From Chrysogorgia sp. JL179-B06 (lineage: Eukaryota; Cnidaria; Anthozoa; Scleralcyonacea; Chrysogorgiidae): DNA of 64,000 nucleotides. The position numbers and the translations under genes were made by a program. Shown here piece after piece: positions 47,196 through 58,623 of this stretch; positions within the stretch are counted from its first letter, which is position 1, and each line of letters begins with the position of its first letter. The notes beneath the pieces were generated by a model. The model saw only the letters and a list, made by a program, of their open reading frames with translations. It ran no database searches and was not told the DNA's origin. The DNA is taken from the NCBI GenBank assembly GCA_035772405.1, contig JAYKKM010000209.1:868001-932000 (forward strand), written 5' to 3'.

Positions 47196-48835
47196 CTCTC
47201 AAATGTGTAAGCTGTAATGGGGAGACAAGTGGCGCTCATATTTGCAAGGTTTGCAGAAAGTCTTGTCATACCATAAGCCTCTGTGCATAAGTGAGTGAGG
47301 ATGACCAAGAACAAGGATATGGATCAACCGTTCTATGTGTGGGGTGTGCAGCAGGTAATACAAAAGTGTTGAATATTGAAAATATATAAAAATCCCAAAC
47401 ATGAAATAGTTTTTCGGAATGGAAATGCCTATTATGTCTGCAAAATAAATTTTGTTTATTACTCACATGAGTACCTAGTCACAACTCACAGTACACAGGT
47501 CACTAAACCATTTATGTTTTTTTATTTATTTACAGATCAAAGTATGGAAGAGAATGTCACTATTGAGACAAACACTACGAAATCTTCAGATAACAATCCT
47601 GCCAATGCCAATCCAGATAGAAATGGTGAGTTTCTATAACCATTTCAATACCTTTATTTCAAATAAAGATGTTATACCAACATCTTTATTTCCATTTTTC
47701 TCAAACGTTTGGAGTGATAGCTCCTTATCAACATCATGACATGTATGTTACATACTGTATATAATGAATGTACTGTACTTAGGAAAGTTTTTAAAAGTAA
47801 ACTGAACACACTAATTTTGGTAGATGTATTAATTCCTCTACTATAGCATTCCAGTTGCTGATGAAGGTCAAGCAGACACGAGCACCATACGTAAGCCAAA
47901 GCAGAAGACCTGATGCTGGGCATGGGAAAACAAGACATGCTGTATGTCTGGTTTGTTTTAAGCAATACAAGAAAGATAAGAAAAAGAAATTCTGGTTTGC
48001 ACGATTTAATAGCTCCACTACGAAGGATCACATGCAGGTTCACGACTGTTCTGGCGCATTTATAAGTTGTGATGATCCTAGAGCAACTGAAGCCATGACA
48101 GCTTTCCGTAAAGAAATGGAAAGCAGGTTAGTCATTCTCTTGATGCAATGATATCCATCATGAGTATCCTTATTATACTATATGCTTATAAAACACTATT
48201 ATTAATGTATTAGTAGTGATAACTGTACTGGATATCGAATGAATTGGCTTTTTTATTTATATGAGGAATAAGGGAGATTCTTCAAAAGCCAAGAGGCAAA
48301 AGTTAGATCCTGCTGCTCCAGAAGAAGTTGAAGGGAGTCAAGGTGATTCAGGCAATAGCAACGAATCTATTCCATCAGAAATTGAAGCTGAGGATAAAGT
48401 TGACGAACAAATTGTGATTCCAAATTCGCCACTGCCCCGACTTGATGATGTTGGTACAGAAATTCAAAATGCAGCTGATGAGCCAACACTGTTTGCAGCT
48501 ACTTTAGTTGAAGCTATTGCCACCGAACCTCAGTCTGTAGATGGAACATCCAGTGGTGCACAACAAACGTCTTTGGATAAGTTCTTTTCATCAAAATCTG
48601 CAGAGCATGATAAAACGGTGTTGGACTATATTGCTGACAAAATTAGTGAAAGGATCAGCAATTCAAAAAAGCCAAAGGCAGAGGCATCCAATGTTAACAA
48701 TGTAGCTGACAACGAAACGAAAACGTCTTCGGCAAGTAACTTGTCTGAGTTCCTGTCTGAAGAGCCAGATATGGAGCTGATTGGAGAAAATGACACATGG
48801 GTTTTACGGTGTAAAGCCTGTCATATTTACCTTAA

Positions 48836-50258
48836 AGTGTCAGTAAACCCAAAACCTTTTTTTACATAAATGTATACAAAACATACAGGTAAATGATATT
48901 TTAGATTTTTTGTGACAAATTGGCGCTCTTTCACGAAACTGTGAGGGTCCAAAGTACCCCATTTATTTATGAGTATTGAGCAAAGTCGCGTGCGTTAAGA
49001 AGACTAAGGCGAGAGTTCGATGACGTACATGCCGGAAGATACGTCGGAAAATATGAGAGCTTTTTCTATAGAAAACATAGGTAACAAAATGCCGGATCGA
49101 TGCGTTTTGTTTGGTTGTGGGAATGATAACAGCAAAGACAGCAAAGAAAGGGGAATATCCTTGCACAAAATCGTGAGATTGTGAGCCAGGAAATGGAAGC
49201 CCAAGCTTACCGCAAGGACTTCCCCGACGAGTTAAAGGACAAGAAGACAACGAATTAAGCGCTTCGCCGCGGAGAGAGTATTTGGCGCCGTAAAGGCAAC
49301 GTTGTTACCGCGGTATGGAAAGATAAGAAGCCAGTAGCTTTTGTTAGCACACAGTGCAATGTACGTGGAGAGGAGACCGTCAGTCAGAACATCTATCGAC
49401 GTCCCAGCACTTCCTGTCGTTTCGCTTTATAATAAAAACATGAGGGGAGTTGATAAGTGCGACCAGTTTCGACACTATTATAACATTTCTCGTCGAGCAA
49501 AGAAGTGGTGGAGATATCTTGCGTAACCACGTATCTTGCGTAGCCGTTTTCGGTTTATTACAACCAGACTGAGCTCGACTCGGCAGTTTCCACATTTACA
49601 CCTACAAAATATTATGTATAATATCATAGGAGTTTGATCTGATGAATATGACCATAAACCATTACATTTACTTCTCAACTTTTATGTTCAGTATTTGGAT
49701 CTAGAAATAAATAATATCATGAGCAGCATCTGCTCGTCTGTTTCAATTTTTATTTGTCTTCTCTGATAATCCGCTATCCACTGCTCGTCTGCTCCCAAAC
49801 ATCGTCGACATCAATCCTTTCTGCATGACTAGCATCGAAGTCGTCATCTTGATCTTCGATCTCCGCTTCATAGTCTGTTTCATCAGCGCTGCTAGCACTC
49901 TCAAACTGGATCCAGAACTGGTTTCCGAATTTTTCAGAGTTGAATCGGACATTCTTAAAAATCCTAACTTAATCCCGAAGTAAAAACAACTTCGCTGACG
50001 AGATCCGAAAGACTATCAACGCATTGCGCATTACTTGCAAATTGATATGCTTTATATATTGCTTCGTTCCGGTATGTACGTCATCGCATAGCTCGACCCA
50101 GACTTCTCATCGCGTGACTATATCTCCAGGAATGGACTTTTCAAACGTCAATAAAACAGGGTTAATAATCAGATTTCGATACATTTGGTTTTTTATACGA
50201 CTGTTTGTATGATCGAAGTGTCATAAATTTTTAAAAAACTTTTGGGTTTACTGACACT
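48836..50258 (+). mobile_element. THAP/piggyBac TTAA transposon (element D)
   Basis: Ends AGTGTCAGTAAACCCAAAA (left) and TTTTGGGTTTACTGACACT (right), with TTAA at 48832-48835 and 50259-50262. Deleting the body and one TTAA rejoins CHIYL to NNPIASSAMKYKPTGE of the host reading frame. The interior has THAP and piggyBac coding remnants (plus) and an acidic, possibly transposase N-terminal stretch (minus, 49743-49952). The right end is also present at 51547 in the tandem copy. Confidence 0.9.
49093..49560 (+). pseudogene. THAP N-terminus fused to piggyBac C-terminus
   Basis: MPDRCVLFGCGNDNSKDSKE then RGISLHKI at 49093-49180 has the THAP C-x4-C pair and conserved His. It then jumps to AQAYRKDFPDELKDKK and RRGESIWRRKGNVVTAVWKD (49186-49305), and in another frame to VPALPVVSLYNKNMRGVDKC and DQFRHYYNISRRAKKWWRYL (to 49523). 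These are the C-terminal blocks of piggyBac DDE transposases (GN...W-x-D-x-K, YN-x-x-M-x-GVD-x-x-DQ). The catalytic Asp region is deleted. A THAP-piggyBac fusion ancestor is inferred. Confidence 0.75.
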
Positions 50259-51005
50259 TTAACAACCCGATTGCTTCATCGGCCATGAAGTACAAGCCAA
50301 CTGGGGAATCGCTTGCTACAGGGCTAACAATATCTGCCACAGATTATCAGAAGCACTGCCAAGGAAGCTGTAGCGAATGGCGCAGATTAAAGCATAGGAT
50401 GTTGACGCATTTATTTGGCTCATCCAAGACGCACAGGAACTCCTCCGAATATTTGAAAGAGCAAAGAACACTGGCAAATCGTCAACGTACCAGGCAGGTG
50501 CAGATGTAGGAGACTTTGGACACTCAAGAATCCTCTTTCCTCAGATGATTGAAGTGGCTTGTCACTTTATAAACCAAGGGACAAGGGAATACCTGAGTAC
50601 CAATCTCCCAAGTACTGGCATGCCACCACATTATTATGTCAGTGCAGACAACCATCGTGTTTCAAACCAAGCGACAATGGTGTGCCCAGTTGTCGAAGGA
50701 AAAAAGACTGCCATTCCATTAGGCATGAGCCCTGTCTATGTCAAGTCTGATGGAAGTGGTGGCAAAGGAGAAGAGCTAGCAGATGGAGTATTCGACGACT
50801 TGAAAACCAATCTTGATGTCAAAGGGATAAGCTTGCTCCAAATGCAAGGCAAAGTTACAGATGGGCAGTACATCAACGGTCCATTTGTCTCACATATGAA
50901 TAAACCTATTTTCAATGTCCTTCGTTCTCTGGCTTTAGATGAGGACGAGCTGAAAATAGTATTGGAGGAGAAATGGTGGGAATGTCATTGGGATCCAGGC
51001 CACTG
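49718..51005 (+). repeat. 1,288-bp tandem duplication, copy 1
   Basis: Starts catgagcagcatctgctcgt inside element D and ends gggatccaggccactg inside the hAT-like coding region. Copy 1 is cut off from the rest of the gene by copy 2. Confidence 0.97.
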
Positions 51006-52293
51006 CATGAGCAGCATCTGCTCGTCTGTTTCAATTTTTATTTGTCTTCTCTGATAATCCGCTATCCACTGCTCGTCTGCTCCCAAACATCGTCGACATC
51101 AATCCTTTCTGCATGACTAGCATCGAAGTCGTCATCTTGATCTTCGATCTCCGCTTCATAGTCTGTTTCATCAGCGCTGCTAGCACTCTCAAACTGGATC
51201 CAGAACTGGTTTCCGAATTTTTCAGAGTTGAATCGGACATTCTTAAAAATCCTAACTTAATCCCAAAGTAAAAACAACTTCGCTGACGAGATCCGAAAGA
51301 CTATCAACGCATTGCGCATTACTTGCAAATTGATATGCTTTATATATTGCTTCGTTCCGGTATGTACGTCATCGCATAGCTCGACCCAGACTTCTCATCG
51401 CGTGACTATATCTCCAGGAATGGACTTTTCAAACGTCAATAAAACAGGGTTAATAATCAGATTTCGATACATTTGGTTTTTTATACGACTGTTTGTATGA
51501 TCGAAGTGTCATAAATTTAAAAAAAACTTTTGGGTTTACTGACACTTTAACAACCCGATTGCTTCATCGGCCATGAAGTACAAGCCAACTGGGGAATCGC
51601 TTGCTACAGGGCTAACAATATCTGCCACAGATTATCAGAAGCACTGCCAAGGAAGCTGTAGCGAATGGCGCAGATTAAAGCATAGGATGTTGACGCATTT
51701 ATTTGGCTCATCCAAGACGCACAGGAACTCCTCCGAATATTTGAAAGAGCAAAGAACACTGGCAAATCGTCAACGTACCAGGCAGGTGCAGATGTAGGAG
51801 ACTTTGGACACTCAAGAATCCTCTTTCCTCAGATGATTGAAGTGGCTTGTCACTTTATAAACCAAGGGACAAGGGAATACCTGAGTACCAATCTCCCAAG
51901 TACTGGCATGCCACCACATTATTATGTCAGTGCAGACAACCATCGTGTTTCAAACCAAGCGACAATGGTGTGCCCAGTTGTCGAAGGAAAAAAGACTGCC
52001 ATTCCATTAGGCATGAGCCCTGTCTATGTCAAGTCTGATGGAAGTGGTGGCAAAGGAGAAGAGCTAGCAGATGGAGTATTCGACGACTTGAAAACCAATC
52101 TTGATGTCAAAGGGATAAGCTTGCTCCAAATGCAAGGCAAAGTTACAGATGGGCAGTACATCAACGGTCCATTTGTCTCACATATGAATAAACCTATTTT
52201 CAACGTCCTTCGTTCTCTGGCTTTAGATGAGGACGAGCTGAAAATAGTATTGGAGGAGAAATGGTGGGAATGTCATTGGGATCCAGGCCACTG
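51006..52293 (+). repeat. 1,288-bp tandem duplication, copy 2
   Basis: Differs from copy 1 at only a few positions I can see (cccaaag/cccgaag, aatttaaaa/aattttta, ttcaacg/ttcaatg). It continues directly into the downstream coding region. Confidence 0.97.
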
Positions 52294-53783
52294 GCTGGAC
52301 AAAGTCTTTTCTAAGTTTAAAGAAGAGAGTTTTGTAAGCCGCCTCCTTGGAAGAGTTGCCCTTTTCCACCAAATATTTCGCCATGGCAAAATGCATTCTA
52401 TTGCAAAAGAAACAGCCAAGGAGTTAAATCTACCATTCAGAGTCACCAATGCCTATGCTCCACAACGATTCATGAGTAGCAGCTATCTCAGTCTAGAGAT
52501 CAGTTATGAAGCATACGTGGAGACCTTCAGAGATAAACCATAATGAAGAAGAGATGCGATATAAGCTTTGCGGCAATGATTTTGTTTTTGATTTGTGTGG
52601 TCTCTTAGATCTCCTGTGGCCAATTGTTGTCCTGATGCTCAAAGCACAGCTACAATGGTGTCCTGGTTGGAAATTCCCAGCTTATGTAGATGCAGCTGTC
52701 AGCCAAATAGAGCTGTTTTCTTCAGAGATTCTGAAGCAAGTCCAAGGCTTAACAAACATGCCAAAGATATCCATGAATACAGATTCAAGTCCGTCGAACT
52801 TGAACCGGGGTGGATTATCGTTGGACGGGAGGCGAATGGTAATTTCAAATGGCTTGCAAGAGGGACGTCAAGGCACTGGCAGATGGAATCAAGGGAGAAC
52901 TAAAAGAACGGTTCACTACAAGTTTTCCAGAGATCAACCATACCCTCCACAAATCTTTGGACTTTGGTATCCAATTCAATGAGCTTTGTGGTCAGCGCAC
53001 AACGGTATCCGAAGTACCAGTCAACAAGGCAAGTTTTGCTAAAGTCGGAGCAGCAGAATTCAAGCGGTGTGTGGCATTTGTCTCATCCCTCCCACATGTG
53101 AAAGCTCTAAATCTAGCGCTATGTGAAGAGCTGAGTAGTTCAATCTACTGGCGGTTTAAAGAGAAGCTAATTGATGTCGTTTGGGGAGAGTCGTTCCAGT
53201 CACTGTTCCCAACGTTTTTTAAGGCACAAGAGAAGGCGACAAACCACCTTAAAGAAGTTCAGCTCACAGAAAGTTCCTTCGTCAAGAGTTTCCAAAAGGC
53301 AGAAACGACCGAGTTTTCGCTAACAGAGTCCTACTCAGTATCCCTAGTGATGGGCGTAAGGAAACAGTATTTTTGCAAGAGCAAGACGTCATCAAGGCTT
53401 TGTACACAAATCCAAAGTTCTACTCCTCCATTGGCCAAGAGTTTTGCATAATTTTTGACATTATGTATGCCAAAACCGGTACCGAGTCTGTCGTAGAGTC
53501 CTTTTATGGCGTGGTGCGAAACCAAGAAATGGATGGAGGGCAGAGCCTCAAGGTTCTTGGAGATAGGGCTAAGGTCGACTGGTGCTTTCCTCCAGTGCTA
53601 GACTGTTCTAGAGCCATTGACGAAATGGCAAAATTGTATATCAACAGAGACAGTAGCCTTGGCATTAAGAAACACCATGTTCCTGTATACAGGAATAGGA
53701 AATCATTTCGACAGTCAGACGAGCTTTCCAAAGTGCTAACCCGGATTAAGGAATCAAGGACTGGACTTTCCTTTCTAAGATAG

Positions 53784-55649
53784 AACATTGTAAGAGCTGA
53801 GTTGTAAAAGTCGTGTTATTCATTTTTAATAGCAATTTAGTGATCCTAACAATTTACATCTTGTAGAATAAATTCATCAACAATATCTTTAACTTTGTAA
53901 ATATACCTATTTTTGTACTGATGTTCATTTATTCTTAATAGATAATGTTAGATTTTACTTAACTATTTTTCGTCCATTTTTCTTTATGGAGTTATATAAT
54001 GCGGAGTAATTAATATTCAGTTATTCATGCATGTGTAGACAGTGTAATGAAACTGAATGAAGATTAAGGAATCAAAGACAGCCGATTGAGCCCTGAATCC
54101 AAGGACTGGAGTGAACTTTCCTTTTGTAATATAGCCATACAGTCTGTCAGTCTAGACTGTCTAGATGATGTAAAGAGCTAGAAAGTAAAATCTGTAAGCC
54201 AATAGATAGCGCACTGTTATATCAGTCTAATGGTCTATCAGAGTGACAGAGCTATAAAGGAATGTGAGTGTTTGAGTGTTTTTTTTTATATTTGTATTCT
54301 CCTGAATCCCCTCGTTAAACTTTAAAATCGTTAAAATTTAACTCAGGCTTCGCCTTCGTTGACTATTCGCTCATAGACAACTCTTACTCGTTCTCTAATT
54401 GTTAATTATACGTACGTTTATAATTATACCTTCGATAAGCAGGATAACATTAACAACACACTAAACTGTCTAAACATGTCATATTCTATTCAAAATAGTG
54501 TTTATGACCTTGAGATTGTGCTAAAAATTAATTCCCCTGAAAATACAGGAAATGTCATTCCACTGATTCTAATCTTCCAGAGACCCAAAAATTCGCAATT
54601 TTTCGGGGGGTGGTGTAAAAGTGTTTACCGTATAGGGGCGGGGCCCGAGGAGTCGGTTTCCGCGCAAAATTTTTCGGTCTAGCTGACATTCTCCGCGCAG
54701 AAATTAAACTTTGCAGTCTGGGCGATTCGCGCGTGATTATCCAGTTATAATAATAATCGTTTATTAAACACATTCAATAGCTACTAAGCTAAATTACAAT
54801 GTGATTTACAAATGTTTAAAATCTCAACATGATTCATTGTTACAATATAAAATTACAAATTAATGGCATATATATTATTATAATAAAAATTTAACTGTAT
54901 ATATAAAACCTTATCTTATATGCAATTACCTATGGCACCAGAGATGCGTATAAATTATAACACGTTTTCCTGGCTTCTCCAATATCGCACAGCTACGACG
55001 TTTTTTATTCCTTTATAAAACAATGTACTTAAATTCTCGGCAAATGTGAGAAAAATGTACCACTCATTTACCATGTATGTTTACCATCTTTCGTCAGCTA
55101 CACGTTCGCGACTTTAGCGAAAATTAGTTTCTTCTATTTTTAATCTCAACTTCAACACATGAAGGTTCCCTCAGTGACAGTTTGGCGTTGATACATCTAT
55201 CAACGCGGAACTGGCTCCCTGCCACCTTTTTGACGCTGAAACTATTGCGCTTTGCATAACATAAGCCGCTTTTTGAAGATTACCGCTCATATCAACGTAC
55301 GTCGCAGTTCCCGCCACCATAAAACAAAACGTTTTAAATTACACGCTATAAAACTACATGTCTCACAACTCACATTGAACCAAACTCACTTTCAACTTCT
55401 TCGTCCATGCAATTCTGCAGCGCCACAGGCAAGGCGAGACAGAAGCGCTCGAAACGACCGGAAAATGTGCATTAGTCGAAGGCATGAAATGCGCCAGTTG
55501 ACAACTGATCAAATTCCTTTGTGTTGTTTTCCACCTGATGTGCACATGTCTCTTTCCTTCGTCTCATTAGTTGGGTTAGGGTTTAGGGTTAGTCAACACA
55601 ATCAACTTTATTCAGATTGACTAGTCATAATATGTTGTTGCCTCGTTCT
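53784..55649. other. no recognisable gene
   Basis: 3' flank of the hAT-like gene, then AT-rich DNA. A 122-codon plus frame (55252-55620) has no motif, and a gggtttagggttag string lies at 55577. Confidence 0.4.
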
Positions 55650-57330
55650 ACGGTAAAATCCCATAGTTATACACAATATACACTATATACTTAGTTACTT
55701 TCACTCAAACTCTCATTATATATACACTATATATACACTTTATACATATACTAGTGGTATAAAGTGTTAGTTACTTTCACTCAAACTCATTGTATACACT
55801 TTATACGTATACTACTCGTATAAAGTGTATATATATACACACTATATACTTAGTTACTTTCACTCAAACTCATTATATACACTATATACACTTTATACGT
55901 ATACTACTCTATACGTATACTACTCGTATAAAGTGTATATATATATATATATACTATATACTTAATTTAACATTGAGTAATTGGCTCTGCATCGATTCAA
56001 TTGAGTAACACCCCTGCCATCTGATGCATCATGCCATTTTGCTACAATCTGGACATATTCAGCCTCTCTGTTATACCCTTTATCTTCTAAAAACTTAGCT
56101 ACATGAAAAGAAAGGAGCTTTTCTTCATCAATTAGACTGTTTTCGATTCCCACCAGTTCTGCAATCCCACATCAAAAGCATCCAGGTTTAATGCCATGTA
56201 TGTGCCTTCCCTTGTATGCTTTGCAATCTGTTTGAGGATGTGACAATGGTCTTCCCTTTCATGGTGGACAATTCCTTTATTGGATCCTCTTCTGGAACAT
56301 ACAGATACATTGAGAAATCAACTCTTTTTCTTTCCACACAGCAGCAGAATATCGAAAGAATAAGGCACTCCAGAAAAGTTTTGAGGATATTCGTTTGTGA
56401 CCAAAAACAGGTACCAACTTAGAACGTATGACCATAACTGTCTCTGTTAATGGCAAACCAGTGGATCTGTTGGTGTTCAGCTATCATGTTACCATTTGGA
56501 TCAGAAAAAATAATCTTGATGAAAAATACACTAGTAAAGAAGTTATTTATTTTAAAACATGCCTTTCTTTGGAGTGTCTTTGTGACTCACAATTTTTGTG
56601 GTCTTGTTCTCTAAAGTATTATCAGGTTCTTACCATTTATATATTTCAGCAATTTCACAAGTTATTTATGTGACAATCGCTTTACAGCTTTCCATCCATC
56701 ATGAACAAGTTGCCAAATATGAAGAGGTCTTGTTTCTTCTTGTGTTAGAAGTGAGCTGAATTCACCATCAGTCACTGTTCCTTGTGAATGTGAAACAGAT
56801 CACAGTTAATAATACAAGTGTACAATGTAAGTTACATATGGCATGTCTGGAGATATCTCTAATAAATTAAATGCAATGGAGCGTATTACTACACTTACTG
56901 TACCTACAACTTTAAGATTCTGTTCTATCATAGCATTTTTCACCCTGTTCACCAACCAATGTCTGCAAATATTTATCAGTGAGTGAAGTAAAGCACATAT
57001 TGCAGAGGAACAGCATATGGTTTCCTATTTCTTCTTTCATATTGTGTATATGTATACACTGTATACATGTTGGGTATATTGCGTATATTCCCCATATATA
57101 CACTATATACATATAATATATACATCAAATCAAAAGTGTATATAGTGTATATTGTGTATATATATACACTTTATACCACTAGTATACGTATAAAGTGTAT
57201 ACAGTGTATATAATGAGAGTTTGAGTGAAAGTAACTAAGTATATTGTGTATATATACACTTTATACCACTAGTATACGTATAAAATGTATATAGTGTATA
57301 TAATGAGAGTTTGAGTGAAAGTAACTATAT
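55650..57330. repeat. inverted TATA satellites enclosing a gene fragment
   Basis: The left block 55650-55958 and right block 57036-57330 are built from the same units, agttactttcactcaaactc plus tatacactttatacgtatac, in opposite orientation. About 1.1 kb lies between, holding minus-strand coding remnants. Confidence 0.8.
55962..56786 (-). pseudogene. uncharacterised cnidarian-type repeat protein fragment
   Basis: Not recognised by function. Minus-strand pieces in order: TVTDGEFSSLLTQEETRPLH with IWQLVHDGWKAV (56780-56680), then YLYVPEEDPIKEL, HHEREDHCHILKQIAKHTRE with GTYMALNLDAFDVGL (56330-56165), then ELVGIENSLIDEEKLLSFHV, FLEDKGYNREAEYVQIVAKW and HDASDGRGVTQLNRCR (to 55962). They form an ordered but frame-shifted protein segment, possibly with an intron between 56675 and 56420. 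Whether it was carried by the surrounding inverted satellites is inference. Confidence 0.45.
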
Positions 57331-57695
57331 GGTGGATGAGCGGATTCCATGGCATAAGGAGAACAATGACTTAGCATCCATTGACATAAACAGGTAAATG
57401 TACGATATATATATATATAATATATTACATACATACATACACACACATATGCACAGACATCTTCAACATGCTCGATTCGCTTTGCACTACTATGACCAAC
57501 AGCAACTCATGCATAGCGTGCATGCATATCGCGCGCGCTCATTTTGATAATATCGTTCGTTTACCTTGCATTGTGGGAAGGGCTTTAAACCTCCTGAAGA
57601 GGAACTATAACAAGGAAAATGACATACTGGGAACAAGAGCTTAGCAAAACAAGAGAAAAAAGTAACCATGTTTAATTAACCCTTTTATTCTCATT
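57331..57695. other. no recognisable gene
   Basis: Contains short TA and acatacat runs. Flank of the Mutator-like element. Confidence 0.45.
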
Positions 57696-57972
57696 AAAAT
57701 GTGGGGGAGAGGACATAACACTGACCCCCTAGTCCATGGACTACGCAAATGGACTACCCAAATGGACTACCCTAAAAATGGACTACCCCCCAAATTACTC
57801 AAAATACTTGTATTTGATTTTAGCATACCTTTTTTGCACTGGTGAAGTAAACGACATCCTTCATCGTACGATCGTACGAACCGCCGCCATTTTGAATTGT
57901 AAATAACACAGCGAACCCAATTAAATAACACAGAACCATTTTGCATTTTGAAAAATTTTATTCACCGAGGTT

Positions 57973-58041
57973 GACCTTGCAATGATAAAGACCTTTTTTA
58001 ACACATTGGACAATTATTCACGTCTCTATCATTGCAAGGTC
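57973..58041. repeat. 69-bp inverted repeat inside the MULE
   Basis: gaccttgcaatgata and tatcattgcaaggtc face each other. It lies in the 3' non-coding part of the transposon, perhaps a terminator-like hairpin or a tiny nested insertion. Confidence 0.7.
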
Positions 58042-58623
58042 ATAGGATTTTGGGTTTCCCAACACAGGAAACCCAACATCCCCCCAAAAAAAAGCCAAAA
58101 GAAACGACTGCAAAGCAGGCTATTGCACTCTATGAAGTCGTTAAAGCCACAACAAATAAAAATAAAAATGAAAATGTAAACGTCATCTTTAATATTTCAT
58201 TAAGTCCCAATTTATGGGTAGGTAGTTCACATAATAATATGAAGTACATTCCTTATCATCATTGGTAAACAAACAGTAATCTGATTTGTCAATTTTGGTT
58301 ACTGTATACATGCAGTAGAAATGCTAAAATCATTCAATACTGAAGTAAATCAATAAAGTAAAGTAAATCAACAAAGAACTGGAACATTTTACAATACAAA
58401 ATATTAATTATATTATATTAAATATCATATTAAATATTTAATAATTAAATTACTGTACATAATCAACATATGAATAACCAATCAACTTATAAAATATGAA
58501 CTATAAAATATGAATATTTATAAATATCATAAAATAGAACAACTTAAATAATACAAAACTGTATTAAAAATGTTACAAATGTTGCAAATGTTACAAATGT
58601 CTAAAAGAAAAGCTAGAAAATAT
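58042..58623. other. MULE 3' non-coding region
   Basis: AT-rich, beyond the transposase stop. A tandem ttacaaatgttgcaaatg motif near 58572 and a gggtttcc/ggaaaccc hairpin near 58050 are the only structures. Confidence 0.5.

Larger units (their letters stand above)
46151..53783 (+). pseudogene. hAT-like transposase-derived gene, five exons, broken
   Basis: Exons by frame and GT/AG sites: 46338-46368 (duplicate 46151-46181; MESSEEDGPD), 47196-47354 (KCVSCNGETSGAHICKVCRK Cys cluster, in-frame TAA near 47287), 47536-47625, 47847-48126 (BED-like finger VCLVCFKQYKK...KDHMQVHDC) and 48266 to 53783. Phases agree at each junction. The last exon has RCKACHIYL, GADVGDFGHSRILFPQM, MVCPVVEGKKTAIPLGMSPV, ECHWDPGHWLDKVFSKF, NAYAPQRFMSSSYLSLEI and ends KVDWCFPPVLDCSRAIDEMA...GLSFLR. 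The BED finger and WDPGH-W-LD block suggest hAT ancestry. It is broken by a TTAA transposon at 48836, a frame shift near 50415 (in both tandem copies), the 1,288-bp duplication, and shifts near 52540, 52800 and 53400. Confidence 0.6.

Noticed and set aside
49743..49952. 69-codon minus ORF (repeated at 51031-51240) as a gene
   Set aside because: It lies inside element D and its tandem copy. The more meaningful reading is an acidic stretch in another frame, and no full protein is present.
55252..55620. 122-codon plus-strand ORF as a gene
   Set aside because: No motif, no splice context and basic low-complexity composition; likely chance.
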